Positions 10,119 through 19,898 of a DNA stretch of 64,000 nucleotides are shown here, in pieces (within the stretch, counting starts at the first letter, position 1; the number at the start of each line of letters is the position of its first letter). The stretch spans positions 372,001 through 436,000 of the forward strand of contig CP060764.1 of assembly GCA_023205875.1 (NCBI GenBank), read 5' to 3'. The translations under genes were made by a program, and so were the position numbers. The notes under the pieces are model-generated. The model ran no database searches, was not told the DNA's origin, and worked only from the letters and a program-made list of their open reading frames with translations. The stretch is from Chloropicon primus. Lineage: Eukaryota; Chlorophyta; Chloropicophyceae; Chloropicales; Chloropicaceae.

Positions 10119-10836
10119 TTACTCCACGCCAGCGGCCTCTTTCATCATTTGGACAAAGGTCGTGTAGTCCACTAGCGCGAGAAGAAAGTTCAAGAAGGCC
10201 CCGTTCATGTCCTCCTCGTCGCCCTTTTCAGCAGCCTGAGAAGCGTGAGTAGGGAGGGTTTTTGTCAGGCATCAGAAACAAGGGGGCCGAGGGGGAGGGA
10301 GTGACCCGCTTACCTCTTGACAGGCTTGCATGAACTGGTCGGACGTGTAGTTTTTGGTCGAAAGGAAGCTCTCGAGCTTCTCTTCGAAGAGGCCTTGGTA
10401 TTTTTGATACAACTCGGTGTACCTAAAGAGAGAACGAAAACCCAATTGTAATTGTAACACCCAAGAACCAGGCAGAGTGTGTCCAGCCAGTGTCAGTAAA
10501 CTTTCGTTGCGAGCTAGCCTCGTAACCCACACCCTTCGTTCGTCGTCGTGCTCTTGTCTTACTCTAGTTTGTGCTCGTCCGAGTCTGTGAAAACGCCGCA
10601 GTTCTCCTTGGCAAACGTCTGCAGAAGGCATCGAATTGTGTCAGTACCTCGACCCACTGCGAAGAACTCTCATGACCAGGCGGCCACCGACCCTCTTCTC
10701 ACCCGAACAAGCGGGGAAACGAACCCCAGGCAGGGTGGCCTTGAAACCCACAAGAGAGACTTACCTCGAGAGAGTTGCCAAAGGCCTCGTCCTCGAACAG
10801 GAACTCGGCCACATCTTCGATAATGGTTCCACTCAT
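10119..10836 (-). CDS. BART-domain protein, CFAP36-like (ARL2BP superfamily), 4 exons
   Basis: Exons on the minus strand 10836-10765, 10618-10563, 10422-10314, 10235-10119 give a 117-residue protein with all junctions GT-AG and in frame. The sequence spans one BART domain: IEDVAEFLF, then FAKENCGVFTDSDEHKLE, YTELYQKYQGLFEEKLESFL, SDQFMQACQ, and a closing LALVDYTTFVQMM helix. The EHKLEYTE and QFMQACQ segments are closest to cilia-and-flagella-associated protein 36; ARL2BP is the alternative. Family members bind ARL2/ARL3-type small GTPases and function in ciliary or mitochondrial contexts. The protein ends with the domain and lacks the long CFAP36 tail. The frame stays open upstream of the ATG, so an N-terminal extension is possible. 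Confidence 0.8.
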
Positions 10837-11527
10837 CACGTGAAAGGCAGCAATTGGCTTCAGTCTGCAGTCTAACCTTGGTCTAACTCTCTCGGGATGC
10901 AGGCGAACCAAGCAGAAGCTCTTCCAGGCTTGCTCCTCCACCAAAAAGTAAAAACAACCGTTTTCTGCACACCACAGGTGGTCTCCGCACCCAACCGAGG
11001 GCAAGATCAAAAGCTCGTGAGATGAAGTTTCGTGTTGTTTCGATCTTTTCTTCCCCTTTTCCCTCGTTCTTGCTCCCCTCCGCCTTGTCCTCCGCCTTGT
11101 CCTCAATCCAGTAAAGCGCCAGGTCTCTTGCTCCAAAGTGGCTCCAGTTTGAGCCAAAACCTTGGGCAAGCCGCGTGGGGGCGAGCGAGGGGTCTCTGGA
11201 CGGAGGAGGACGAGTTTGGTCGCAGGACGGAGGGGAGACGGGAGAGAGAGGAAGTTCAGGCGAAAGTACGTCTCACGGTCTTTCCAAAGAGCCGTCGCTT
11301 GAGTCGTTTGGCGCACGGTGTGAAGGGGAAGGGCCGTTTTGCTGCTGCGGAGATCCCAAAGCCGAGGGAAGGGAGAGAGGAGACCCAAGGAGGAGGACGA
11401 GAGGGAGAGAGCGGAGAGAGGCGCCTCGTGTGAAGGACCTTGACCTTTCAATTGGAGCGTTGGCCTTGGTTGACGCGGTGTCGGACGGATAGAACTGCCA
11501 GATAGCCGCTATCTATCTGTTGCCACC
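10837..11527. other. Shared 5' region between divergent genes
   Basis: Divergent promoter region between the CFAP36-like gene (minus) and the UDP-glucuronate decarboxylase gene (plus). It is purine-rich from 11170 to 11430. An inverted sequence at about 11497-11520 (GATAGCCGCTATC core) forms a small palindrome directly before the UXS ATG. No gene seen. Confidence 0.4.
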
Positions 11528-12674
11528 ATGGGAGAAGGAGACGAGTCACAGAGGGAGACGCCAGTGAAGGTCAGGCCGCAGCCGGGAGCGAAGCGAACGA
11601 AGAGGATACTCGTCACGGGAGGGGCAGGCTTCGTGGGAAGCCACGTGTGCGAGTATCTTGTGAACAGGGGAGACGACGTAAGTGGCTGGAAGGGAATTCC
11701 TGGGGGCATGGAGAGAGACTCCCTCTTGCTCTTGCGTGTGGAGGATGGAACAACAGCTGACCACCCGACGCGTGTTTTCTTTTTTTTTCGTCTTTCGTTA
11801 GGTCATATGCCTGGACAACTTCTTCACGGGAGCCAAGGATAACATCAAGCACTTGGTCGGAAAGCCAAACTTCGAAGTGATAAGGCACGACGTGGTGGAG
11901 CCGATACTGCTTGAGGTGGACCAGATCTACCACCTGGCCTGCCCGGCTTCGCCCATACACTACAAGTACAACCCGGTGAAGACGATCAAGACGAGCGTGC
12001 TGGGGACGCTGAACATGCTTGGGTTGGCCAAGAGAGTCAAGGCCAGGTTTTTGCTCTCGAGCACGAGCGAGGTCTACGGCGACCCGTTGCAGCACCCGCA
12101 GACGGAGGATTACTGGGGCAACGTCAACCCCATCGGGGAGAGGGCTTGCTACGACGAAGGAAAGCGGGTAGCGGAGACTCTGTCGTTCGACTATTATAGA
12201 GAGCACGGAATCGAGATCAGGGTGGCGAGGATCTTCAACACGTACGGCCCGAAGATGTCCCTCGACGACGGCCGGGTGGTGAGCAACTTCCTGGCGCAGG
12301 CTCTCAGGGGGACCCCCTTGACGATATACGGCGACGGGAAGCAGACGAGGTCCTTCCAGTACATCTCGGACCTCGTGCAGGGCCTCGTCACGCTGATGGA
12401 CGGGGACCACACCGGACCCATCAACATCGGCAACCCCGGGGAGTTCACCATGCTGGAGCTGGCGGAGATGATCAAGGAGGTCGTCACCCCCCTCCTTCCA
12501 TCGGACGTCCCCGCGCCCTCTATCGTCTTCAAGGAGAACACGTCGGACGACCCTCAGAAGAGGAAGCCGGACATCACCAAGGCGAAGACCCTGCTCCAGT
12601 GGGAGCCCAAAGTCGCGCTCAAGGACGGCCTCGCCATGATGATCGAGGACTTCAGAGCCCGCTTGGGGGTCTGA
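11528..12674 (+). CDS. UXS: UDP-glucuronate decarboxylase (UDP-xylose synthase), 2 exons
   Basis: Exons 11528-11677 and 11802-12674, GT-AG, phase 0, 340 residues. It is an extended SDR: the Rossmann NAD+ motif GGAGFVGSH lies near residue 36, the catalytic [10 protein letters not shown] loop follows, and the YxxxK pair is in [10 protein letters not shown]. The C-terminal part keeps [33 protein letters not shown] and [12 protein letters not shown], all diagnostic of UXS. The reaction is NAD-dependent oxidative decarboxylation of UDP-glucuronate to UDP-xylose, supplying xylosyl residues for walls or glycoproteins. There is no N-terminal membrane anchor, so this is the cytosolic (UXS3-like) type. 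Confidence 0.96.
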
Positions 12675-13653
12675 AGGAGAACTTAAGCAAAAGAAAGAAA
12701 AAAAAGGTGAATGAATCGTACGTTAAAGACACGCCCGCGGTGGTCGAGCGCGTCGAGGACACACCCTGCACTCGCCATTCATCGTTACCCGTGCGTCTCC
12801 CTTCCTCTCCCCCTGTCTCTCCCCCTCGGACCCGAGGTGCAACCTACCTAGCCCTCTGAAAAGATGAGAGACAGAAAGCTTGGTTTCATTTTGCTTTGCT
12901 TTGCTTTGTTTTGAGCCCAACCAATCCATCCATAAAGGAATCATCCGTCAACAAATGCATCCTTGCCGTTGCATACGGCCTCCGCCCTCTCCTGCTGGAC
13001 GATCGATCGATGTTTTCCCGCCTGTCGAAGGGAAACAAAGACAGGAGGACACCATGAAACCATCCACCCATCCCAATCCATCCATGCCATGCATCAAGTC
13101 AAGACCAAAGGAGATGCATCCTTGCGATTGCATCCGTGACCCCCCTGGGCCTCTCCTGCTGCCCGATGTTTTCCCGCCTCAGCTTGAATCCACGTCATGT
13201 CGTTGGCCCCTCCTCTCCTGTCCTCCCCCCCGGTGGTGTGCTATTTCCATCGAAACCTCCCTCCGCCTTATCTCAATTATCTCAAACCCAAAAAAAAAAA
13301 AAAAAAAAACTTTTGCTCTCCTTTCCCTCAACGATCACAAAAGAAACGAACAACGTGGCGACCGACGAAGAGGACGACAAAGGTACGGACGGAAGGACAC
13401 GAACGCGAACGCTGCCGGAGTGACCAAGGGGTTCATGTTTCTTCTTCTTCTTCTCCTCCTCTTCCTCGCCGCCGTCGCGCGCTCGCGCGCTCGCTGTTCT
13501 GTTTTGTTCCTGACGGAAGTTTCTTCTTCTTCTTCTTCTTCTTCTTCTTCTTGCTTTGTTCCTTCTTCATGGGTCATGGTGTTTGGTTTTGTGCGGACGG
13601 AACGGCGCATAGGCTTCACGGAAACTTACTTTTAAGAACAACCGAAAAAAACG
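12675..13653. other. Intergenic region with repeats
   Basis: About 1 kb between UXS and VDAC. It contains a (TTTGC)n run (about 12887-12908), an imperfect direct repeat, a poly-A run (about 13291-13309) and (TTC)n tracts at about 13440 and 13519-13551. No coding frame recognised. Confidence 0.5.
12955..13180. repeat. Imperfect direct repeat, two ~70-bp copies
   Basis: Copy 1 (about 12955-13025) and copy 2 (about 13114-13180) share, in the same order, ATGCATCCTTGC, GTTGCAT or ATTGCAT, CTCTCCTGCTG and GATGTTTTCCCGCCT. The intervening bases differ, so the duplication is degraded. No terminal inverted repeats are visible. Confidence 0.7.
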
Positions 13654-14677
13654 ATGACGGAGACACTTTCTTTCGGAGCGCTCGGAAAGGCAGCCAAGGA
13701 CCTCCTCAGCGGCGGCTTCCAGCTGAACCAGAAGGTTACCGCGACCACCAAGACTGACACTGGCGTCGACTTCACCGTCAGTGGTGTGAAGAAGGACGAC
13801 AAGCTCGATGGAGACATCAAGGCGGCTTACAAGGCGTCCTGCGGGTACTCCGCGGACATCAAAGTCTCCGCAGACTCCAAGGTGACTTCCACCATCGCAT
13901 ACTCTAAGCTCTTCCCAGGGCTCAAGGTCTCCCTCAACGGGTCCATCCCTGACAAGGCCTCCGGAAAGGTAAGAGACCGGCGTCGACCAGAGACTGCGTG
14001 TGCCCCAGACATGTTCGCTGGCGTCTTCGTTCGTTCGATCCGCCACCAAAACCGAATCGTTGTTGCTGTTTTCAATCCGAGTGTGCTTCGAAGAGATCTT
14101 CGTAGGTTTTCTGGTCCCCGAGGACACCGAACAGAGCACTGACTCTCTTCCCTTCTTTCGGCAACAGTTGTCCTTCAACTTCACCAAGCCTCTTTACACC
14201 TTGAACGGCAACGTGGGTCTCACCAGCACCCCTAAGGCTGAGTGCAGCATGAGCGTCGGCCACGGAGGACTCAGCGTCGGAGCTGAGGCCGGATACTGCA
14301 CAAAGACCACCTCCGTCACCAAGTGGAGCCTTGGTGCCGCTTATGTTGCGTCTGACTACAAGTGCGCCCTCATCGTGGGGGACAAGGGTGACTCTGTCAA
14401 GGCCTCCTACGTTCACACCGTCTCTGCGGATACGTCTGTCGGAGGAGAGGTCGTTAGAAAGTTCGGAGCTGACAGCACCACTTTCACCGTTGGAGCTGCT
14501 CACAAGCTAGAGAACGGAGCTTCCACGAAGGCCAAGATAGACAACTCCGGTATCGCTTCTCTGTTGTACGAGCAGGAGTTCGCCCCTAAGTCAAAGACCG
14601 CTGTCACCCTGCAGTTCGACACCATGAACCTCAACAAGTCTGCGAAGGTTGGAGTCGCTATGGACTTCAGGTCGTAA
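13654..14677 (+). CDS. VDAC: Mitochondrial outer membrane porin VDAC, 2 exons
   Basis: Exons 13654-13968 and 14168-14677, GT-AG, phase 0, 274 residues, the usual VDAC length. An N-terminal helix (FGALGKAAKDLLSGGF) precedes alternating amphipathic beta-strands, and the conserved GLK motif appears as FPGLKVSLNG. The C-terminal NGASTKAKIDNSGIASLLY strand matches the typical porin end. It forms the voltage-dependent metabolite pore of the outer membrane and would act in series with the ADP/ATP carrier encoded 7 kb upstream. Codon bias resembles the carrier gene, suggesting strong expression. Convergent with the catalytic IDH subunit gene, 175 bp apart. Confidence 0.94.
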
Positions 14678-14852
14678 ACAAGTGGGAGCTGACACGGCGC
14701 CCTTGCAAAAATAAACGACGCCGTAAACATGATAAATGAATGGAGTAAATCTGTGAAAAAAAAGTAAAACTTTTTGAGACTCTCTCTCTCTCTCTCCCTG
14801 GAAATGGGACGCCACTTCCCGTGCGCTCCGCAGCAGCAACATCGCGCCATCG

Positions 14853-16087
14853 TTAGATTTTGCTGCAGACGGCATTCGTGAAGTCTCTCGTCGTGCTCTT
14901 GCCCCCAAGGTCTCCAGTGAGATACTTGCCCTCTGCGATCGTGCCAAGCAAGGCCTTCTCGATCTTGTCGGCGTGCGTCCCGAGCTCCATGTGCCTCAGC
15001 AGCATGACGCTGCTCAACAACAAGGCCGTTGGATTCGCAAGGTCCTTGCCTGCGATATCTGGGGCGGTTCCGTGCACCGCCTCGGCCAGGGCTATCCCTC
15101 CGTCGCCGACGTTCAGACTTGGAGTGACCCCGAGCCCACCGACCAAGCCCGCACACAAATCGCTCACAATATCACCGTAAAGGTTTGGCATGACGAGGAC
15201 GTCGAACTGGGAGGGGTCCTTCACCAGCTGCATGCAGCAGTTGTCAATGATCTTCTCCTCGAACTCGATTTCCGGGTTCTTCTCCGCGATGGCTCTGCAG
15301 CACTCGAGGAAGAGTCCGTCCGCCTTCTTCATGATGTTGGCCTTGTGCACCGCAGTCACCTTGGATCTGTTGTTCTCCTTCGCGTAACGAAAGGCGTACT
15401 CCGCGACCCTCCTGCTCGCTTTCTCCGTGATCACCTTGAGGGACTCCACCACGCCTGGGACGACCTCGTGCTCCAGCCCCGAGTACTCCCCCTCCGTGTT
15501 CTCCCTGATGGTCACCAAGTTCACGTTGTCATACTGTCGAGGCGCGGCGAGCAAAGGAACACACAAGCGGTCAGCCTCAGAACTGGAACGCCACGAGAGC
15601 AAACTCAAGCGAGGAAGCACCACCTACCTTTGTTTTGTATCCTGGAATCGAGAAGCAGGGGCGGATGTTGGCGTACAAACCGAGCTGCACGCCAACAAGC
15701 CGGGGGCAGAGAGGAAGCAGAACAAGGTGTGTCAGGCCAGGTGCGCGCCGCAAAGAGAAAAGAAAAAGAACAGAAACGTACCTCCTTCCTCAGCGTGAGG
15801 TTCAGACTCCTGTGGCCCTTGCCGATTGGCGTCGCCATGGGCCCCTTCAAGCCCAAGCCGTTCCTCAGCAGCGAGTCGAGGGCCTCCCTCGTCACCATGG
15901 ACGACGTCGAGGGGTCTATGACTTCGGGACTGAAGTGGTGCTCCTCCCACTGCAAGGGAACGCTTGCCACCTCGAAGACTTGCCTCACCGCCTTGGCTAT
16001 CTCTGGCCCAATCCCATCGCCTGGCAAAAACGTCGCAAGTGGAACCCCACCTCCTCTGACCTTGCTCGCTATCCCTCGCGCAGCCAT
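14853..16087 (-). CDS. NAD-dependent isocitrate dehydrogenase, catalytic-type subunit, 3 exons
   Basis: Minus-strand exons 16087-15782, 15684-15628, 15533-14853 join in phase 0 to 347 residues. The IDH/IMDH fold is clear: [11 protein letters not shown] near the N-terminus, the substrate-binding [19 protein letters not shown] loop, [19 protein letters not shown], and Lys and Asp residues in [11 protein letters not shown] and [15 protein letters not shown]. The NLTLRKxxxxxANIRP form, with both Arg residues, is that of catalytic subunits (yeast Idh2, animal IDH3A). It should oxidatively decarboxylate isocitrate to 2-oxoglutarate in the mitochondrial matrix. The ATG at 16087 is chosen because upstream codons are a (CA)n repeat. 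The presequence looks short. It shares an 89-bp identical tract with the neighbouring paralogue. Confidence 0.93.
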
Positions 16088-16328
16088 GCTCACACACACA
16101 CACACACACACACTCTTCCCTAACGACCGCCAAATCCAACAAGGCACCGCTCGTTCGAAAGCTCTCGAGACGTTCTTTCGTCTAGCGAGGACCACCACCC
16201 CTTCACCTCTACGTGTCGTCCGTGACCCTTCCCTATTGGTATTGGTATTGGGTATCACTCCCTCCACTCCTCGTCTGCCTGCCTGCTGCTGCTCTGCACT
16301 TTACAGCGAGGACGGAGGTGGCACCTTG

Positions 16329-16362
<34 letters not shown>

Positions 16363-16472
16363 TGAAGAGGAAGACGAGGACGAGGAGGAGGCCGTGACTG
16401 GACGAAGCGCCATCCTTGCCTTGTTTCACGTCTGTTGCAGGTTTTGGTTTTGGTTTTGGTTTGTTGTTTCTC

Positions 16473-16539
<67 letters not shown>

Positions 16540-16549
16540 CAGGAGAAGG
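16088..16549. promoter_or_regulatory. Divergent promoter region of the two IDH subunit genes
   Basis: 462 bases separate the two start codons. The region holds a (CA)n tract at about 16090-16113, a (GAC)n run at about 16327-16350, a TTTTGG-type run at about 16440-16462 and a TGAT tetranucleotide array. The function as a bidirectional promoter is inferred from gene order. Confidence 0.55.
16473..16539. repeat. (ATTG)n tetranucleotide array
   Basis: About 16-17 uninterrupted copies of a 4-bp unit ending directly before a TTCAG acceptor-like site and the ATG of the regulatory-type IDH subunit. Confidence 0.95.
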
Positions 16550-17677
16550 ATGATGTTGAGCCGCCTTGGTAGGATATGCTCGAGTTTGTCTCGACAGGGG
16601 TTAGTGAGTCGGGCTCTCCTCAGCACCTCGACGTACGTCCATCGGCCAGGAGAGGGAAGCGTGAAACGCGTCACGCTTCTTCCTGGGGATGGCATCGGTC
16701 CTGAGGTCACCCAGTGCGTGGAGCGTGTGGTGGACGTCATGAAGGTTCCCATTGTGTGGGAGAAGTTCAATTCGATCTCCGGAGCGGACGCTGACGGGCA
16801 CCCCGTGGAGGCCCTGCCCGAAGAGCTTCTCGCTAGCCTGAGAAGGAACAAGGTCTGCATCAAAGGCACGCTCTTTGCTCCTTTGTATAAGGAGAACACG
16901 AACACGCAGTCCCTCAATGTCCTGCTGAGGAAGGAGCTGGACCTTTACGTGAACCTTGTCCACGCCTTTTCGATCCCTGAAGTCCAAACTCGCCACGAGG
17001 ACATTGACATTGTCATCGTCAGGGAGAACACGGAGGGGGAGTACTCGGGGCTGGAGCACGAGGTCGTCCCAGGCGTGGTGGAGTCCCTCAAGGTGATCAC
17101 GGAGAAAAACTCCAGGCGCATCGCCGAGTATGCCTTTGAGTACGCCCTGATGAACAACAGGAAGAAGGTCACCGCTGTGCACAAGGCGAACATCATGAAG
17201 CTCGGAGACGGGCAGTTCCTGTCCGTCTGCAGGGAAACGGCGGCCAAGTTCCCAACGATTGAGTTCGAGGAGATGATTGTGGACGCCACCTGCATGCGTC
17301 TCGTGAGCAACCCGCAAGACTTCGATGTCATGGTGACGCCAAACTTGTACGGCAACCTGATTGCCAACCTCGCTGCAGGGCTTGCGGGCGGGGCAGGAAT
17401 CGTACCCGGAGTGAACCTGGGCTCCGAAGGAATCGCGGTGTTTGAGCAAGGCGCGAGGCACGTGGCCCGATCGTTGCAGGGGAAGAACCTCGCCAACCCA
17501 ACGGCAATGCTTTTGAGCTCGGCGATGCTCTTCCGCCACCTGCAGTGGCCATCGATGGCAGACAGGCTCGAGACTGCCATCATGAAAGTCCTCCAGGATC
17601 CAGCGTTGCACACGACAGACATTGACGGAAGTGCTACTACAAGCATGTACATGGACGCCATCGTCAAGGAGCTTTAG
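16550..17677 (+). CDS. NAD-dependent isocitrate dehydrogenase, regulatory-type subunit
   Basis: 375 residues, intronless, in contrast to its three-exon paralogue. The N-terminus (MMLSRLGRICSSLSRQGLVS, then RALLSTSTYV) is Arg/Ser-rich without acids, a good mitochondrial presequence. The fold motifs are [63 protein letters not shown] and ANPTAMLLSSAML. The substrate loop lacks the second catalytic Arg (NLVHAFS instead of NIRPC-like), as in Idh1/IDH3G-type regulatory subunits. It should heteromerise with the divergently transcribed catalytic subunit and confer allosteric control. Two ATGs stand in tandem; 16550 is the first. Its stop is 47 bp from that of the MBOAT gene. Confidence 0.93.
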   Translation: MMLSRLGRICSSLSRQGLVSRALLSTSTYVHRPGEGSVKRVTLLPGDGIGPEVTQCVERVVDVMKVPIVWEKFNSISGADADGHPVEALPEELLASLRRNKVCIKGTLFAPLYKENTNTQSLNVLLRKELDLYVNLVHAFSIPEVQTRHEDIDIVIVRENTEGEYSGLEHEVVPGVVESLKVITEKNSRRIAEYAFEYALMNNRKKVTAVHKANIMKLGDGQFLSVCRETAAKFPTIEFEEMIVDATCMRLVSNPQDFDVMVTPNLYGNLIANLAAGLAGGAGIVPGVNLGSEGIAVFEQGARHVARSLQGKNLANPTAMLLSSAMLFRHLQWPSMADRLETAIMKVLQDPALHTTDIDGSATTSMYMDAIVKEL

Positions 17678-17724
17678 ACCTAAGGTTCGTGTAAATACAT
17701 TCTCTCCGCTTATTCTTGGTTGCG

Positions 17725-18795
17725 TCACAGGCGCTCCAGAAGGCCCGCTATGTTGTTCACGATCGCCATGTCGATCCCGTGGTCCCTCAGCGGCTTGAAG
17801 AAGTGGGCTTCCCCCGTGTACAGCAGAAAGGAGAGAGTCACCGGGATGGCGAAAGCCTTGGGGGGCTTTCCGAAACGCTTGTGCAGCAGGGACTCCGCGA
17901 GCACGTAGAACCCTTGGAATGAGAAGTACTTGAGCCACGACCACGTCACGACGCCTCCCGAGACGTACGCAAAGCAGACCTCGTGCATGATCCCGCTCAT
18001 CGCAAAACACGCGAGAGTCGCGAGCGACGTCCTCCCCAACGACCGCCGCCTCCGTTGCTTCGCCGTCCCCTTTCGAACGAGCTCTCCTTCCATGATCGGA
18101 TCGTAGACGACGACCTTGAGGAGCTTGGCGACGTGTTGGTTCCAGCGGAGGGACCAGAATTCCCGGAGGGAGGCCGACGCGTAGAACAGCTGGAAGCTTC
18201 TCTCCACCGGCAGGTTATTCAACACCGTTGCCGATATGCAGCCCAGGCCATCCTCCACGATGCCAAGGAGCGCGTAAAGCCCGAAGCAGAAGATGAAGTC
18301 CATCACGTACCTGTTGTAACTGTTTTTCGACAGCAAGGACACGACGCCGCAGAGCACGATGCCCTTGGCGATCACTTTGCCCCCGTACTCGGCCAGCTGG
18401 TCCCTGAGAGGGTGGCCGCCAGCCTTGTCCTTCCCCGGCCTCGGCGAGAAGGGCAAGAGCAGAACCATCGCAAAGGAGACCAAGTCTTGATCGACCAGAG
18501 TCAGGGGACCCCTCCCGAAGCTGAAGGCCAGCACCTTGAAGTTCGACCACCAGGCAAACTGCCCAGCAAGTACGGCTCTCGCCACCACCTGCTCCCTGCT
18601 CACGATCAGGGGCACGAACAGACCAACAACCATGTAGGGAAGGACAAGAATTAACCGACCGACTCCGGGCCTCTCCCTCCTGCTCGCCAGGACCATCAGC
18701 CCCGCGGCGAGCACGCTCAACGCCAGCACAAGCCTGGTACCGTGATCCCCATCACCACTCGAAGGTGGGTGTTTGAAGCTGAGCCACGACGCCAT
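17725..18795 (-). CDS. Membrane-bound O-acyltransferase, wax-synthase-like
   Basis: 356 residues from the ATG at 18795; about eight hydrophobic segments. The wax synthase-type signature is seen around residues 200-215 (ASASLREFWSLRWNQHVAKL), and the presumed active-site His lies in AMSGIMHEVCFAYVSGG. Relatives esterify fatty acyl-CoA to long-chain alcohols or sterols in the ER and plastid, producing wax or sterol esters; which acceptor is used here cannot be told. The upstream in-frame extension is a low-complexity Arg/Cys/Leu stretch lacking an ATG and is excluded. Convergent with the regulatory IDH subunit gene. Confidence 0.85.
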   Translation of the reverse strand: MASWLSFKHPPSSGDGDHGTRLVLALSVLAAGLMVLASRRERPGVGRLILVLPYMVVGLFVPLIVSREQVVARAVLAGQFAWWSNFKVLAFSFGRGPLTLVDQDLVSFAMVLLLPFSPRPGKDKAGGHPLRDQLAEYGGKVIAKGIVLCGVVSLLSKNSYNRYVMDFIFCFGLYALLGIVEDGLGCISATVLNNLPVERSFQLFYASASLREFWSLRWNQHVAKLLKVVVYDPIMEGELVRKGTAKQRRRRSLGRTSLATLACFAMSGIMHEVCFAYVSGGVVTWSWLKYFSFQGFYVLAESLLHKRFGKPPKAFAIPVTLSFLLYTGEAHFFKPLRDHGIDMAIVNNIAGLLERL

Positions 18796-19243
18796 GCTTA
18801 ATGGAAGCAACCGAAGCCGAAGCCGGAGCCGACGACAACGACAACGGGAACGACAACGGGAACGGGATGGTCGAACACTCCCCTGCCCAACCGTCAAGAG
18901 AAAGGAAAGGAAGAGAGAGAGAGAGGAGGAGAGGAGCGTGATCGAAGTATGGGGCCGATTGCACTCAAGATGGACTCGCTCACACCCGAACTCCTTCGAA
19001 AGCGCGCGCGAGAAGAAGCTTTGTCTGCGGTTGGTTTGCCTTAATCAGAAGCCAAGGCTTGGGTTCCCTCAAAAGATGCCTTGGTCCCTTCGATAGGAGA
19101 GACAAGGCAACGCTTGGTCCTCTTTCTGCTTCTGATTAAGGGAACGACGCTTGAGACGCTTGAGGGTGAAACGTCTTGCGATGGACCAAGAGGAAAGAGG
19201 AAGAGATTCACCTTGGGTAAGGGTTTTACAACCTCCAAGGCTC

Positions 19244-19303
<60 letters not shown>

Positions 19304-19898
19304 CGGTGTCGTTCCGCTCCTCCCACCCTCCCTCTAATTCCCCTTTGTCTCGGGAACATCAAGACTTCGGCTGTGTGTCTTGTTTGTCGCGGGAAAAAGC
19401 CCACCGTCCGATATACCTTGCCTTTGTTTTCCAACCCTGGTTGGAATTGCTTCCTCCCTTCCTCCCTCTCTTCATGCTCTTGTCTCTCTCTCGCTCTCGC
19501 TCTCTCTTTGCAAAGCTGCTGGCCTGCCAAGCTGTGGCGAGGGGAAGGACCGACAACTTGGAACCGAACCGAGCAAGGCGGAGAACGTGTCGGTGGCTCC
19601 GGACAACCCACACACCACACGACGAGGAACGACCACTCACTAGTTGTCGTCGACGGCGGCTCGTGAAAGGACCGCGAAAAGACGCTCCTCGTCGAGAAGG
19701 GAAGGATATTCATTCCATTTTGTATCCATATCCTCTGCATAGAGGCGCCAGTTGTTCCATAGTTTACTCCATTCCTTGAGACGAGACGGAGAGACAGAGA
19801 GAGAGAGAGATGTTCGAGGTACAGTAGGGGAGAAGGGGACGATAGAACTATCGAGTTGCTGAAGAGAGCGAGCGCGAAGACGAGGCCTTAGTATCAAT
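18796..19898. other. 1.1-kb intergenic region with CT and GT microsatellites
   Basis: Divergent upstream region of the MBOAT and permease genes. It contains a (CT)n array at about 19245-19289 followed by (TG)n to about 19303, a second CT-rich run near 19484-19507 and a (GA)n run at about 19796-19809. Short Ser/Leu-repeat frames arise only from the microsatellites. No gene recognised. Confidence 0.5.

Noticed and set aside
16088-16267. N-terminal extension of the catalytic IDH subunit
   Set aside because: It would translate a (CA)n microsatellite as Cys-Val repeats; the ATG at 16087 follows it directly.
18796-18897. N-terminal extension of the MBOAT protein
   Set aside because: No ATG; the Arg/Cys/Leu run comes from a repeated CGAAGCCGGAG-like stretch in the leader.
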